A stretch of DNA of 64,000 bases from Fratercula arctica. Lineage: Eukaryota; Chordata; Aves; Charadriiformes; Alcidae. A model generated the notes under the pieces. It was not told where the DNA came from. It worked only from the letters and a program-made list of their open reading frames with translations, and searched no databases. The position numbers were made by a program, and so were the translations under genes. Shown piece after piece: positions 1 through 10,586 of this stretch (position 1 is its first letter; each line of letters opens with the position of its first letter). The stretch is taken from the NCBI GenBank assembly GCA_947846985.1, contig CANTUZ010000009.1, forward strand, positions 1,674,001-1,738,000, in the 5' to 3' direction.

Positions 1-361
1 CATCAAGTTCTACTAAACTCAGGACATCATAACAAAATTTGCAGCTACATGTCCATGTGAAGTATAAAACCACTTTCTGGCTGAAGACTTGAAGCTAGAA
101 GTGGCTGCTCTGATCGCTTGTGATTTTCTGCAACGAAGCTTGTGCCAGAGTCCGGTTATACTGTAGCAAAACCCGGCATTTTTACATGAGTGTGCGGGAA
201 GTGTCTGCCTCTTTGTTTGGTTTTTGTTTAAGATGCTTCAAGGACTTTCTGTTGTAAAATGCTGTTGGATATTGCCAAATTGTGAAAGGTCCTGCACTAA
301 ACCTGACTTTTTTAATCCCTCCTCTTTTCTTCCCCCCCCCCCTTTTTTTTTTTTCATCTAG
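1..361 (+). other. 3' part of an ANP32A intron
   Basis: This is non-coding sequence upstream of the first visible ANP32A exon. It ends in a long pyrimidine tract (about 327-357, a C run followed by a T run) and a TAG at 359-361, which is a standard 3' splice site. I see no other feature here. The leucine-rich-repeat exons, and the exon carrying the extra segment known in bird ANP32A, lie outside the window. Confidence 0.8.
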
Positions 362-696
362 GAGGATGAAGAAGGCTACAACGATGGTGAGGTAGATGAT
401 GACGAAGATGAAGAAGAGCCCGGTATGGCAGCAATCCAGTTTCTGCTAGAGATAAAATAATAATTTAATTTCTTTTTAAAGTAAAATACCATTTTCTAAA
501 AAGCAGGCTCATTTTTGTAGTCCTGCTCCTTTGATAGCAAACCAGTTGCCAAAGTAGAAGCTTGTTGAACTTGTTCAGCTTCTCAGCAGCATGAGCGAGC
601 ACTCGTATAATTCAAGTTGTGTTTTATTTTCTAGAGGAAGAACAGGGACAGAAGAGAAAACGAGAACCTGAAGACGAAGGGGATGAAGACGACTAA
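362..696 (+). CDS. ANP32A: ANP32A, C-terminal end (two exons: 362-422 and 635-696)
   Basis: Acidic leucine-rich nuclear phosphoprotein 32A is a nuclear chaperone and phosphatase-2A inhibitor of the ANP32 family, and a host cofactor of influenza polymerase. Only the tail is visible. Exon 362-422 encodes 20 codons of almost pure Asp/Glu with an EEGYNDGEV motif and ends on the first base of a codon before a GT donor at 423. Exon 635-696 follows a TTTTATTTTCTAG acceptor, completes a Glu codon, and encodes an acidic stretch, the basic KRKR nuclear localisation signal, and a final EDEGDEDD before TAA (694-696). Phases match across the 212-bp intron. The GYNDGEV plus KRKREPEDEG arrangement points to ANP32A rather than ANP32B or ANP32E. 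The N-terminal leucine-rich repeats are upstream of the window. Confidence 0.93.
423..634 (+). other. ANP32A: Last ANP32A intron
   Basis: Short intron with a GT donor at 423-424 (GTATGG) and a pyrimidine-rich CTAG acceptor at 631-634. It is AT-rich and shows nothing else. Confidence 0.85.
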
Positions 697-872
697 ACTG
701 AATAACCTATTTTGAAATTTTCCTATTGTGATTTGACTGTTTTTACCCTGTATTTCCCCTCCCCACACCCCCAACCTTTTTTTTTTTCTTTTTTTTTTCT
801 TTTTTTTTTTTTTTTCCTGATTGTAATGTTGCTGTGGGAATGAGAGGGAGAAGCAGACCGGGTGGGCAAGGG

Positions 873-878
873 AATAAA
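873..878 (+). terminator. ANP32A: Proximal polyadenylation signal, ANP32A
   Basis: AATAAA hexamer about 180 nt after the stop codon. It would give a short 3' UTR isoform. Use is inferred. Confidence 0.4.
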
Positions 879-1643
879 ATACTATTTTTACTGCCACTCC
901 TCCTATTAATTTTAAATTTTTTTCTTTTTGTCCCTCTCTTAGTCCCTCTAACTGCAATAGTAAGTATAAACCAAGTGGTAATTTGTTTCTTATTATTGGA
1001 GTGGATAGTTTGACATCTTTTAAAAATAAAAAAAAAAAAAAAAAGACAAAAAAGTTGAAGATCAGTGGACGATACCCCAAATAACACATACTCTGTTCCG
1101 AGACAGCCGAATAGCGTTGGCTGGTGGGATTTTTCCACCGCTGCCAGTCACTAAATCCCATTGTCAGCATTTTTTTGGGGGATGCTGCGAATCCAGGCAG
1201 AGCATCCCTCCACAGCAACAGGTGTGAGAATGGCATATTGATCAAGTGATTTCTTTGTTGCCTGTCCGTGAATGACTGCCATTTTCAGCCAATGCTTTCC
1301 CTGCTTTTGTAGGTACCTTTTATTTCGCTGTTTGTAAATAGTGACCAAATGTTTTTGTTGGGGGTTTTTTTTTGGGTGTTTTTTTTTTTTTTTTGAGGTG
1401 TTCCTTTGGATCTGGTTTGTGGGGTGAATTTCCAGTCCCCCCCCGCCCCTTCCCTTTCCTTACCCTGTGTGTTGTGTGTTTTCCTTTCTGTTTGTTTTTG
1501 GGTTGTTTTGTTTTTTGGGGTTTTTTTTTTGGCTAGGGTATAGCCAATACACTGAAAATGGCAGGCATTTAAATATATATATAAATATATATAAAAAGTG
1601 TTCCTAATTCCTGAGTTACTAGTGAAATGAATTTGACAATTGT

Positions 1644-1649
1644 AATAAA
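1644..1649 (+). terminator. ANP32A: Middle polyadenylation signal, ANP32A
   Basis: AATAAA hexamer inside the AT-rich 3' UTR, followed by an A run. It is possible but less convincing than the distal one. Confidence 0.35.
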
Positions 1650-2077
1650 AAAATGTTTCAACCCTTTTAAATAAGGTGTGTACTATTTTGGTCTGTAATA
1701 TATAACACCTAGTCAATTTCAAGTGATGAGAAACTACTTCCACTTGTGCTATATACTTTGAAAATTTTTACAAACCTAAATACAGGAGGCAGTTCAGCAT
1801 GTAGGGTAGGAGGTTTCTTTTCATACACTCAAGCACGAGATACTAATACAAAGTTGTATTTTCTTACCTAGTGGAAGTCAGTAAAATGACTGAAAATACC
1901 TAGTGAATGTACAGTTTTACTTTCATATCCCTCTTTAAAATAGCTTTAGAAGTGACCTGTATTTCCTAGTCAATATTTCATCTGTATAAATACATTTGCA
2001 ACAGTTTTTTTTTTTTTTTTTTTTCCCCAGAAGAGCCAAACTTTGAGTTTTATGTCTGTTTGTCATTGATGAATTTC

Positions 2078-2083
2078 AATAAA
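2078..2083 (+). terminator. ANP32A: Distal polyadenylation signal, ANP32A
   Basis: AATAAA followed within 30 nt by T-rich and then TGTGG-type sequence, a typical cleavage and downstream element layout. It is the last such signal before the intergenic sequence. Confidence 0.65.
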
Positions 2084-2105
2084 TCTTTTTATACAATTTT
2101 TCTGT

Positions 2106-5100
2106 GGCTTATTTGAGTAAAATGGGCCACTGGGAAGGAATCACATACCTTTTTAAAAAGGCATTTACTAAGCTATTCTGGTAAATTCCCTGATATTTTT
2201 AGTAACTTGATGACACGTTTTGCTCCATAAGAACTACTCTTAGCCATGGTTGGGTGAAACCAAGGGAGAGGTTTTGGCTTTAACGCAAATAATGGGATAT
2301 GCCATTTTTCTTCCAAAATGAGGGTTTCTTCTGTGTCGCCAGCGTGATTATTGCAGTTAAGCATGTTCATTCCCACTGGTTAATCCTATCCCTATTTACC
2401 CAGGCCCGGAAGAAAGAACACTTGATTCCCTTCGTTGGAGTGAAGCGCTGGGGTTCGGTGTGTGAGTTGTGGGTTGGTGCATCTCGAGACGAGGGCTGTC
2501 TGCTGGGACTTACTGCCGCTCCGGAGCCAAGTCTCCGCGTTTTCCTCTCTTTGTGAGTGAGTTGGGTATTCAAGGTGAATGGCATAGCAGGTAGCATGGA
2601 CTATGTACTTTGAAAAGCTCCTGTGCCGTGCAGGAGCATGAGAAGCTGTGGAAGGTCACGTATTGCTCCTTCTTAACTGGACCTCTTCGGGAAAAAAACA
2701 TGCCTCTTTTTTTTTTTTTTTTTTTTTTGGTAGGTGGGAAGCCACACTGTGGTGAAGCGTTTGTGTAGGGTGGGGTTTTTTTTTGTTTGGTTGTTTCTTT
2801 TTTTTTTGTGAGGAAATCCAACTGGGCAAACTGCTTCCCTTCCCGGCTGGGATCTGCTGCAGTGAAACCGAAACCCTGCACTGGCAGGGCAGGGCCAGGC
2901 TGCTGCGAAGCCACCAGCGGCCACCAGCCCTCGGGCAGGGCCAGCAGCTCTTGGGCTACAGCCCGGAGCCCTTGTGGCACCGCAAACCAGTTTAGCAGTT
3001 TGGCTTTATACTGGGGAACTCAGTTTTCCAAAGATGCAGCTTTTTACTCGAGCTGTTGGAAGGAGTCGGCAGCAGCTGGACCTGACCTTTCCTGCACCAG
3101 CAGCCTTGGCAGCTCCCAGGGACGCAGCAACCGGGGGCGCCCAGATGAACGTCCCCTTTGCCTGCAGCAGATACAGCAATGCCAGGCTCACGTGGTGATG
3201 TTGAAGTGACATTTGGTTTAACCTTCATCACCCGTGGGCTCTAAGTGAGCCACCGCTGGCTTGCAAAGCGCTTTTTTCCTCTTACCCTGGCTCAGAAACC
3301 CTTCAGCATTGACCCTGTGGAAGCAGTGAGTGGCCCAGCTGTCACTTAAGTGACTCTTCTCTTTGTACTGTTAATGGTTTCAAAGCTTACTTTGGAATTA
3401 ATTAGGTTTCTCAAGGAAAACTGCAGCAGCAAGACCTTTGCTGCCCATGCCTGGTGTTTACTGCTTTTCCCTGTGCACTAATCCTGGGAGAGGAGGGGCC
3501 GGGATGCGGGGAGGCAGGTCCCCGAGGAGCGGCGAGGGTTTGACTCTGTGCGCTAAGTGACTTCTGCCCGCCTGCTGCCGCTGAAAACAAAAATGAGGTC
3601 TGCCCGACACGGCCCATTTCGTAGTTATTTCATATTTGATAGTATGTAAGTACAGTCTTGTCATGCCGAGAACCAACGGCCTGTTTTCCCAAGCGCTCTG
3701 TGCGTACGTAAGCACTGCCTAAAGATACTTAGCAACTCGCGGTGATACCTATCAACTTATCAACTCTTGGAAAAAACCCAAACCCCAGTGTTTTATAACA
3801 GTCCAGCAGGAAAACCCAGGTAGCAATACTGTCAGGAACGAGTAACGGGAGAGTTCAGCTCGATCAAATGCCACGTTTTTGTGTCACTTCGCTCCTTCTG
3901 CTCTCACTTTGCCTTTTAGCGACAGGGTGATTTGAAGAGCGCTGGTCATGCAGCAGCCTGGGGCTGATAGACCTGCCTGGGCCAGGACCATGGGGATGGA
4001 GCCTGGTGTTCTCCAGGTGCCCAAACTATTCTCTTTTGTGCATTCATCCTTACGTGTGGCCTGAAACTTGCTTTACCTGGAACTTGTCAGGTGCTGGGGA
4101 AAGGTTCTTCATGGAAAAGTGGAGCCCTCCTTTGGCTCCTGTTTCAGAGAAGTCCCAGGAGTTTGTTCCTGGGGTGCTTTGTTTTGTCTTGCTGTCCTGA
4201 ACCTGTTCTAAAGCTCACATCACCTAAAATGCCCTGCTGGGGCTTTCCAGCCTTCCTTGTGACCCCTCTTCACCGACAAAACCTCTCTCCTGCGTTGCTT
4301 AGGGTTGGGCTGTGCCTGTCGATGAGCGTAAGCGAGCCGGGAACAAGATGCTCTTAGTCAAAAGTCGTTACGTGCCAAGCCGAACGTATGGGGACTGCAA
4401 ATCCAGCCCGTCTTAGTAACGTAATGCCTGGGTGTTTGCATTTCTGGCACCCTCGGGGACGGCTTCTCCTTGGCTGATTTGATGATGCTTTCTTGTACCT
4501 GAACTATTTGTGGTGGTTAAAGCAAGGGACGGGGCTCTGGTGAAGGTCAGGAAGTTTTTCTGAGCCCAAAAGATTGTCAACATTATCCAGTTATACAGGA
4601 GGAGATGACTGCCGGCACTGCAAGCCAAGGCTCGCTCTGGACTCTGCACCACCACTAGTTTAAATGCTATTTCCTTAAAACTTGGGAATTTGTGGTAGTC
4701 GGGGAAAGCTGTTCGTTCATCCTGTTCCCCAAGGCGGGGCCAATGACTTGCTTGGCTGCATGCATGTTCCACATCACTGTGAACTGAGATTTGGATACAG
4801 AGAGAGGCAAATCTGTAACAACTGGCCATCCTTGCCAAAAGTGGCCACCCGAAACGGTGATCGTCCAGGGTCTCATCCTGCCCTGCGATGCTTTGGTTGG
4901 TATTAAATCACTGCCCTGGTCCTCTGCAGGACAATCCCTGCTTCGACCCCGAGTCTCGTAACAGTTGTCTTTGAAGATCCCCCGTGTTTCAGTAAGAACG
5001 CATCGGCCCGTGCTGAAATTTAGAAATCTCTGATGATTATGGACTTGAAATTGAGAAATCTCTGATGATTACAGACGTCAGCCCCAGGGGCGCGATGGTG

Positions 5101-5594
5101 GAGGATTTTTTGGTCCGTGTTAAGGGAAGAAATGTACTTAAAAAAATGAGACTCGATGAGCGATCTGGCTGCGTGGGGCTCCTCCTGATGTGAAGACAAC
5201 TGTTCCTGAGCTTTCTGGAGGTCCCGTCGGCTTTAGCTGGTGAGGTCCATGTGCCGATAGACCGACGCCAGCAGCAAGCGGCAGGCTGGGCCGAGGTTTG
5301 GACTGGCAGTGGCCACCTCCGTGGCCGGGCGGGACACCCCAGCGCTGGGTTTGGAGTGATGGGAGCCCCCCTGCAGCCCTGCGGCTGCTGCCAACGTCCC
5401 GCCGGCCCTTCCGGCCCCCCTCCGACAGCAGGAAGAAGCGGGCAGGCTGGGGATGGGGTGAAGGCGCTGGCTGAAGGCTGACAGCAGGTAGGTCTGAGAG
5501 AAGGACCATGATGGTTTCCCCGTGCCCCATGAGGCCAGGGCAGCGCTGCTATCCCGGAGCATCCCGCCTCGCTGCTCTCTTCCGCTCTTGGAAA
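2106..5594. other. Intergenic sequence, no gene recognised
   Basis: This is the first part of the gap between the converging ANP32A and CORO2B genes. It contains T runs (for example 2708-2728) and a short imperfect direct duplication at 5013-5071. Open frames here are short, overlap each other in several frames and show no family motif. I see no RNA gene. Confidence 0.6.
5013..5071 (+). repeat. Two-copy direct repeat, period about 32 bp
   Basis: The string AGAAATCTCTGATGATTA occurs at 5022 and again at 5054, each time preceded by a TGAAATT stretch. It is a small local duplication with no sign of further copies. Confidence 0.8.
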
Positions 5595-6168
5595 TAAGCG
5601 TGGCCAGCAGGGCGAGGGAGGGGATTCTACCCCTCTGCTCCGCTCTCCTGAGACCCCACCCGGAGCACTGCCTCCAGCTCTGGAGTCCTCGGCACAAGAA
5701 GGACACGGAGCTGCTGGAGCGGGGCCAGAGGAGACCCTGGAGATGCTGGGAGGGCTGGAGCCCCTCTGCTGTGGGGACAGGCTGAGAGAGCTGGGGGGGT
5801 TCAGCCTGGAGAAGAGAAGGCTCCGGGGAGACCTTCCAGCCCCTGCCAGTCCCTAAAGGGGCTCCAGGAAAGCTGGGCAGGGGCTCTGGAGCAGGGAGGG
5901 GAGCCATGGGATGAGGGGGAAGGGTTTTACACTGAGAGAGGGGAGATCGAGATGAGATGTGAGGCAGAAATTCTTGGCTGTGAGGGGGGTGAGCCCCTGG
6001 CCCAGGCTGCCCAGAGAAGCTGTGGCTGCCCCATCCCTGGAGGGGTTCAAGGCCAGGTTGGACGGGGCTTGGAGCAGCCTGGGCTGGTGGGAGGTGTCCC
6101 TGCCCAGGGCAGGGGGTGCCACTGGGTGGCCTTTAAGGTCCCTTCCAACCCAAACCATTCCATAATCC
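5595..6168 (+). mobile_element. CR1 LINE 3' fragment, plus orientation
   Basis: This is a 5'-truncated chicken-repeat-1 retrotransposon. It carries the remains of the reverse-transcriptase C-terminus ([17 protein letters not shown] frame near 5635) and the conserved 3' region ending in a GGTCCCTTCCAACCC-type motif followed by CCATTCCATAAT, a decayed form of the CR1 octamer tail. It closely matches the copies at 9348-9652, 20735-21316 and 45233-45714. By eye it differs from the 45 kb copy at only a handful of positions over the last 300 bases. It is not coding. Confidence 0.92.
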
Positions 6169-6387
6169 CTCCCACCTCCCCAGGCAGAGCTGGGAGAGCT
6201 CTTCCTCCTCTCTCCCGCTCCCCTCTGCTCTGATGGACCCTCGCTCGGCCGCGGCAGGTGAAGCCATCGCCCTGCGCACCCCGCGGCTCCCTCCCAGCGC
6301 CCCTCGCCCATCTCCCAGCAGAGGCTCCGGCAGCGGCGTCAGCGCCCTCATTCCCTGCAGCACGCACCGCAGCAATTCCCATCAGTT

Positions 6388-6418
6388 CAATATTCAGCTG
6401 CTCCTTCGCTGAATATTG
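6388..6418. repeat. Perfect 11-bp inverted repeat (hairpin)
   Basis: CAATATTCAGC (6388-6398) and GCTGAATATTG (6408-6418) are exact reverse complements separated by 9 bases. They lie about 220 bp after the end of the CR1 fragment in non-coding sequence. No T run or A run follows that would make it a terminator, and no function is known to me. Confidence 0.9.
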
Positions 6419-8030
6419 GCGGGGTTGGGGGGGGGGGGAAATTAACGCCGCTGGGGGGGTAAGCGCAGGGTGAGACAAGGGCTGGGGTCGGTGTTTGTAT
6501 GTGTGTGGTTCGGGAGCTGCAGTTATCACTCCCCTTTTAACTGGGAAACCGGACCGGTGTTTTTCCACCTGAGCATCTCCCATTAGCTCTTACTGGTGCT
6601 TCTCCGAATGGATTTTGACTGCTGTGCTCCGTAGCTCGCCGGCTCGCGCTCCCCCCCCCCCCCAAGCTCTTGGTCCAGATAACGTCCCTGTGCGACTGTT
6701 CCGCTGGCAACTGGCTCTTGTCTCTGCCGGTTTCGCTCCTTCTGCCCAGAGCCAGTGAAAACCCGGTGAATAATTCTTGGTGAGCCTTTTAACACTTTCT
6801 GTTTGGATTTTTTATTTTTCCGTTACGCTTGGACACTTGGCACTTGCCAAACAACGGGCGGAGAAGGGAGACCCTCCTCCGGGGAGCTCAGCTCCCTCAC
6901 AGCAAACAGTTATTAGGATTTTTTACAGCTGTAGCGCGCTGTTAGAAATTATGCACTACTGCCTTTTGACCTAAAACGCGCTAAAATGGTAAAAAAAATT
7001 CTAATAATTGCTTGCTGTGAGGGAGCTGAGCTGCCGGGGGGGGGGGGGTGTCCCCCGCGTGTGTAGCTGGAGCTGCCGAACCAAGCGGGGCCAAGTTCCG
7101 CCAGCGCAAAGCACCCCTCGGTTTTTAAGGATGTCAGAAAAAGGAGGAACCAGCACCATCCTCAGCAAACTGGTGGGAAACTCCCGTTTAACTAAAATAA
7201 AACCCATCGTGCCTTCTCCCCTGCCTTGGCTTAATTTTACATTTCCAAAAAACCCAGATCTTGCGTCTCCATCTATAAATTCAGAGGGTGGTGGTGTTTT
7301 GGTTTGGCTTTTTTTTTTTTTTTTTTTTTTTTAATCACCAGAAATCTTTTCCAGTAAGCGCTCACAAAAAAAAAAAAAACCCAGAGAATTAACGATAATC
7401 CTGCAGCGAGGGAAGCGTACGTGGAGGCCGAGCCTCAAACAAAGCAAAACCTCCAGGAAGCAGAAAGTAGGTCAGGTTGATAAGGATGAGCACGGAGGGA
7501 CAGCATTAATACGGAGGGGGAAAACAAAGTGGGAAAGAAATCACTCCACGGCCCTGTTTGCAGAAGGAAGGGGCTGCCTGCTACGGACAGCTGAGATCTT
7601 TAAGCCTTTTTCCTTAAAACCTATTATCCTTAAAAGACGTCGGCTGCGATGGAGAGGTGGTTGCAATTAGCAGCAGTAGAGGAAGGGCGAGACCCCCAGC
7701 CTGGGTTTGGCCGGGGACAGCTTGGGAAGTGCTGCAGGTAAAGGAGATGTTTGTGAATTACCGAGGCTGGATAAAGTTCCCGGAGGGGTCCTGGAAAAGC
7801 AGGTCCTGGAGAACAAGGGATCAAGCTCTGCTGAGGCTGCAGCACCAGGGAGCAGCTGGGAGGCTTTAAGGAAACCGTAATGTCATCTGCGAGGATGGGA
7901 GGAAAAAAGCTGGGAGGTCGCAGGCTCATTGGTCTCGTTTAGAACCTGGAAAATGCCACAAATCTAAAAAAACCCAAAAAAACAAAAAAAAAACCAAAAA
8001 ACCCACAGCAGCAGCACAGACTCCTCAGGA

Positions 8031-8270
8031 GCGATGGGCAGGGACGTGGGTGCAGGAGCAGGCCTCGCCGTTCCCAAGTGGCCCAGACCCCTCGGGATGG
8101 GGGTGATGGAGCGATGGGCAGGGACGTGGGTGCGGGAGCAGGCCTCGCCGTTCCCAAGTGGCCCAGACCCCTCGGGATGGGGGTGATGGAGCGATGGGCA
8201 GGGACGTGGGTGCGGGAGCAGGCCTCGCCGTTCCCAAGTGGCCCAAACCCCTCGGGATGGGGGTGACGGA
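8031..8270 (+). repeat. 80-bp tandem repeat, three copies
   Basis: Units start at 8031, 8111 and 8191 with the shared string GCGATGGGCAGGGACGTGGG. The units are nearly identical, with single-base differences such as GTGCAGG versus GTGCGGG. The near identity implies recent duplication. An apparent open frame across it on the minus strand is a by-product of the repeat. Confidence 0.95.
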
Positions 8271-9155
8271 GTGATGCAGGATTGCACCCGGCAGCACGGC
8301 CCCCCCCCCACTCCTGGGTCCAGTCATGAGGTTGTGGCAGTGCAGGGAATTCAGTGCTAAAATTGGATGTATCGAGTGCCTCAAAACCGGGCCTTTTCCG
8401 CTTTAAATAGCGCCCAGATGGTGCAGGAGGAAAGGCCGGGAAAAGCTCGAGCTGTTGCTGGGAGGAGGGAGTTTGGGAGCGGGGGGATGAAAGGTGCGAG
8501 AGAAGCAGCCAGAAAACCCGCCGAAGGGTTTGCCCTGGAAACCGCGCGGCCGCGGCCAGGGACGGAGATTTTGGGCGAATCCCAAGCATTTCAGCAGCCC
8601 CGTGGGCGCGCTGAAGCCCACCCTGAGCCACCCTGCGGAGCCGTGTCCCACACCCCGAGGCGTCCTGTCGTCCCCGTCCCCCCCCTCCCACCCCGACCTG
8701 CCACAGCGGCAGCGGCCCCCGCGAGATTTGTGCTGATGTTGGCAGATATGCTAATGGGTTCATTAGTCATCACCACCCGCAGCTGTAATTGGGCTCATTT
8801 TGCATTGATTCCAGGGACTTTGGAGAAACGCTGGCTCTTCCCTTACAGGAGGTAATTTAGTGCAGTAAGTCCCAGCACACCCCCTTTGAATAAGGCCGTA
8901 AGACATAAATAACCTCAAACAGGGCCCGGCCATCGCTGCGCTACACGAAGCGATCGAGAAGAATAGTGCTTGAATAGTGGTTTCTCCTTCCAATTACAAG
9001 ACACGCTAAACCCAGGATAGTCCTGTCCTGACACCGAAATGATGACACATTCCTCAACACCAGAAAATGGAGGTCTCGGCATCCCTCATGCTTGGCCCCT
9101 CGCTCGCGCACGCCCGGCTGCGGCACCGTTCTATGAGTCTGTGACTTTATAGTAA

Positions 9156-9347
9156 CGATAGGACAGGGGGTAACAGTTTTAAACTGGAAGAGCGGAGATT
9201 CAGCCCAGATGTAAGGAAGAATTTTTTTACGCTGAGGGTGGTGAGACACTGGCCCAGGTTGCCCGGAGAGGTGGTCGATGCCCCATCCCTGGAAACATTC
9301 AAGGTCAGGTTGGACGGGGCTCTGAGCAACCTGATCTACTTGAAGAT
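9156..9347 (+). mobile_element. CR1 LINE 3' fragment, plus orientation (left part of an interrupted copy)
   Basis: An older CR1 begins near GATAGGACAGGGGGTAACAG and runs through the conserved GGTTGCCCGGAGAGGTGGT region to CAACCTGATCTACTTGAAGA. It then stops abruptly at an inserted CR1 of opposite orientation. The missing 3' end resumes at about 9653. Confidence 0.88.
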
Positions 9348-9652
9348 CATAGAATGGTTTGGGTGGGAAGGGACCTTAAAGGCCACCCAGTGGCACCCCC
9401 TGCCCTGGGCAGGGACACCTCCCACCAGCCCAGGCTGCTCCAAGCCCCGTCCAACCTGGCCTTGAACCCCTCCAGGGATGGGGCAGCCACAGCTTCTCTG
9501 GGCAGCCTGGGCCAGGGGCTCACCCCCCTCACAGCCAAGAATTTCTGCCTCACATCTCATCTAAATCTCCCTCTTTCAGTGTAAAACCCTTCCCCCTCAT
9601 CCCACAGCTCCCCTCCCTGCTCCAGAGTCCCTGCCCAGCTTTCCTGTAGGTC
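9348..9652 (-). mobile_element. CR1 LINE 3' fragment, minus orientation, inserted into another CR1
   Basis: This is the reverse complement of the young CR1 type seen at 5595-6168. It begins with CATAGAATGGTTTGGGTGGG (the 3' tail read backwards) and is 5'-truncated near TTTCCTGTAGG. It splits an older plus-strand CR1 into 9156-9347 and 9653-9730. Breakpoints are accurate to a few bases. Confidence 0.88.
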
Positions 9653-9730
9653 CATGTCCCTGATCATTGCGGGGGGGGGTTGGACTAGGTGACCTTTAAA
9701 TGTCCCTTTCAACCCAACCGTTCTATGATT
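9653..9730 (+). mobile_element. CR1 LINE 3' tail (right part of the interrupted copy)
   Basis: It contains GTCCCTGATCATTGCGGGG, then TTGGACTAGGTGACCTTTAAA, and ends in GTTCTATGATTCC, the CR1 3' end with its octamer. It continues the sequence broken at 9347, so both parts belong to one element. Confidence 0.85.
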
Positions 9731-10084
9731 CCTCTTTGGCTGTTCCCCCACCCAGCGAGCCCCTCCCTCCCCGCCACTCGCCCAAGCCGGGTGCCCAGTG
9801 CCCTCGCAGGGAGCCCAGCCCAGGGCAGTTCCAGCACCTCCTTCCCTGCACAACCAGGGCTTCTGCTCCCCGTGCAGCCCACGGCACTGAGCAGAACCTC
9901 CGGCCAGCATCGCGTGTCCCTGCAGGGACCCCCCAGCCCAGGGGAAGAGCAGCAGCCCCAGCGCAAGCAGAACGCACCTCGGTGGACACCCCAAAAACAC
10001 CCCTTCAGGTCCCACCACCCTCCCTTGGGTGGGGGGTCAGTGCTCATGCCCGGCCCCTCGGCAAAGAAAGAAAGGAGCGGGCAA
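9731..10084. other. Intergenic sequence between convergent transcripts
   Basis: C-rich sequence without a recognised gene, lying beyond the CORO2B polyadenylation signal. Overlapping open frames on both strands have no family motif. Confidence 0.55.
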
Positions 10085-10106
10085 GGTGTTGGTATCCTGA
10101 AAACAT

Positions 10107-10112
10107 TTTATT
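10107..10112 (-). terminator. CORO2B: Polyadenylation signal, CORO2B
   Basis: TTTATT on the plus strand reads AATAAA on the gene strand. About 30 nt further downstream on the minus strand the sequence is CTTTCTTTCTTTGC, a suitable U-rich downstream element. It is roughly 1.04 kb past the stop codon. Confidence 0.6.
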
Positions 10113-10545
10113 TCATCACTATTCCGTGGTAGCATAAATAACAGGCAATGACAGCACGTGGAACGTAGAGGGGGAAGCGGTGGGCGCGGGGCACAACATC
10201 AGGTAACAGGGAGGAGAAACTTGCACTGGTAGTGCTGGGCAGTTCAGCAACTTCATGTAGTGAAAATATACATATATATATAAATATATATAGGTAAACT
10301 AGCAGTATTTGGTGTTGTTCCCTGTGCTACAGGCCTAATCCACAAAAAAACCCCAAACCCCATGATTGTACAGAGGTGCTGAACCCACCGAGTGCCCGCA
10401 CAGCTCCAGCACCGCGGGGTCCGTCCCTGGGGGCATCCTCCCCCCTCCCCATGGCGCTGGCGTGTCCCAGCGGGAAGGACGAGGGCAAGTCCCTCTGCGC
10501 AGAGGCCGAGGGAGCAAAAAGTCCCTCTGGGGTTAGGAAACCCAG

Positions 10546-10549
<4 letters not shown>

Positions 10550-10579
<30 letters not shown>
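10550..10579 (-). repeat. A30 homopolymer in the CORO2B 3' UTR
   Basis: Thirty consecutive T on the plus strand. On the transcript this is an internal oligo-A tract that can cause false oligo-dT priming. Confidence 0.95.

Positions 10580-10586
<7 letters not shown>

Larger units (their letters stand above)
697..2105 (+). other. ANP32A: ANP32A 3' UTR
   Basis: This AT-rich, T-run-rich sequence follows the ANP32A stop codon. It contains three AATAAA signals (873-878, 1644-1649, 2078-2083), a T-rich block at 778-816 and an AT-alternating block at 1568-1598. The last AATAAA is followed by T-rich sequence, so the long form of the transcript probably ends near 2100. The base composition changes from AT-rich to mixed soon after this point, which supports the boundary. 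The exact cleavage sites are inferred. Confidence 0.75.
6169..9155. other. Intergenic sequence, no gene recognised
   Basis: Mixed-composition sequence containing the hairpin at 6388, C, G, T and A homopolymer runs (for example around 6651-6664, 7035-7048 and 7312-7332), and the 80-bp tandem repeat at 8031-8270. The longest open frames come from the tandem repeat or from GC-rich sequence. I find no gene. Confidence 0.6.

Noticed and set aside
5853..6583. Open frames of 150-178 codons on the minus strand
   Set aside because: They run through a CR1 fragment and GC-rich flanking sequence, and the same peptides appear at every CR1 copy in the window.
7939..8763. 274-codon open frame on the minus strand
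   Set aside because: Its middle is the 80-bp tandem repeat, its end is an A-rich tract, and it has no recognisable domain. The repeat keeps the frame open by chance.
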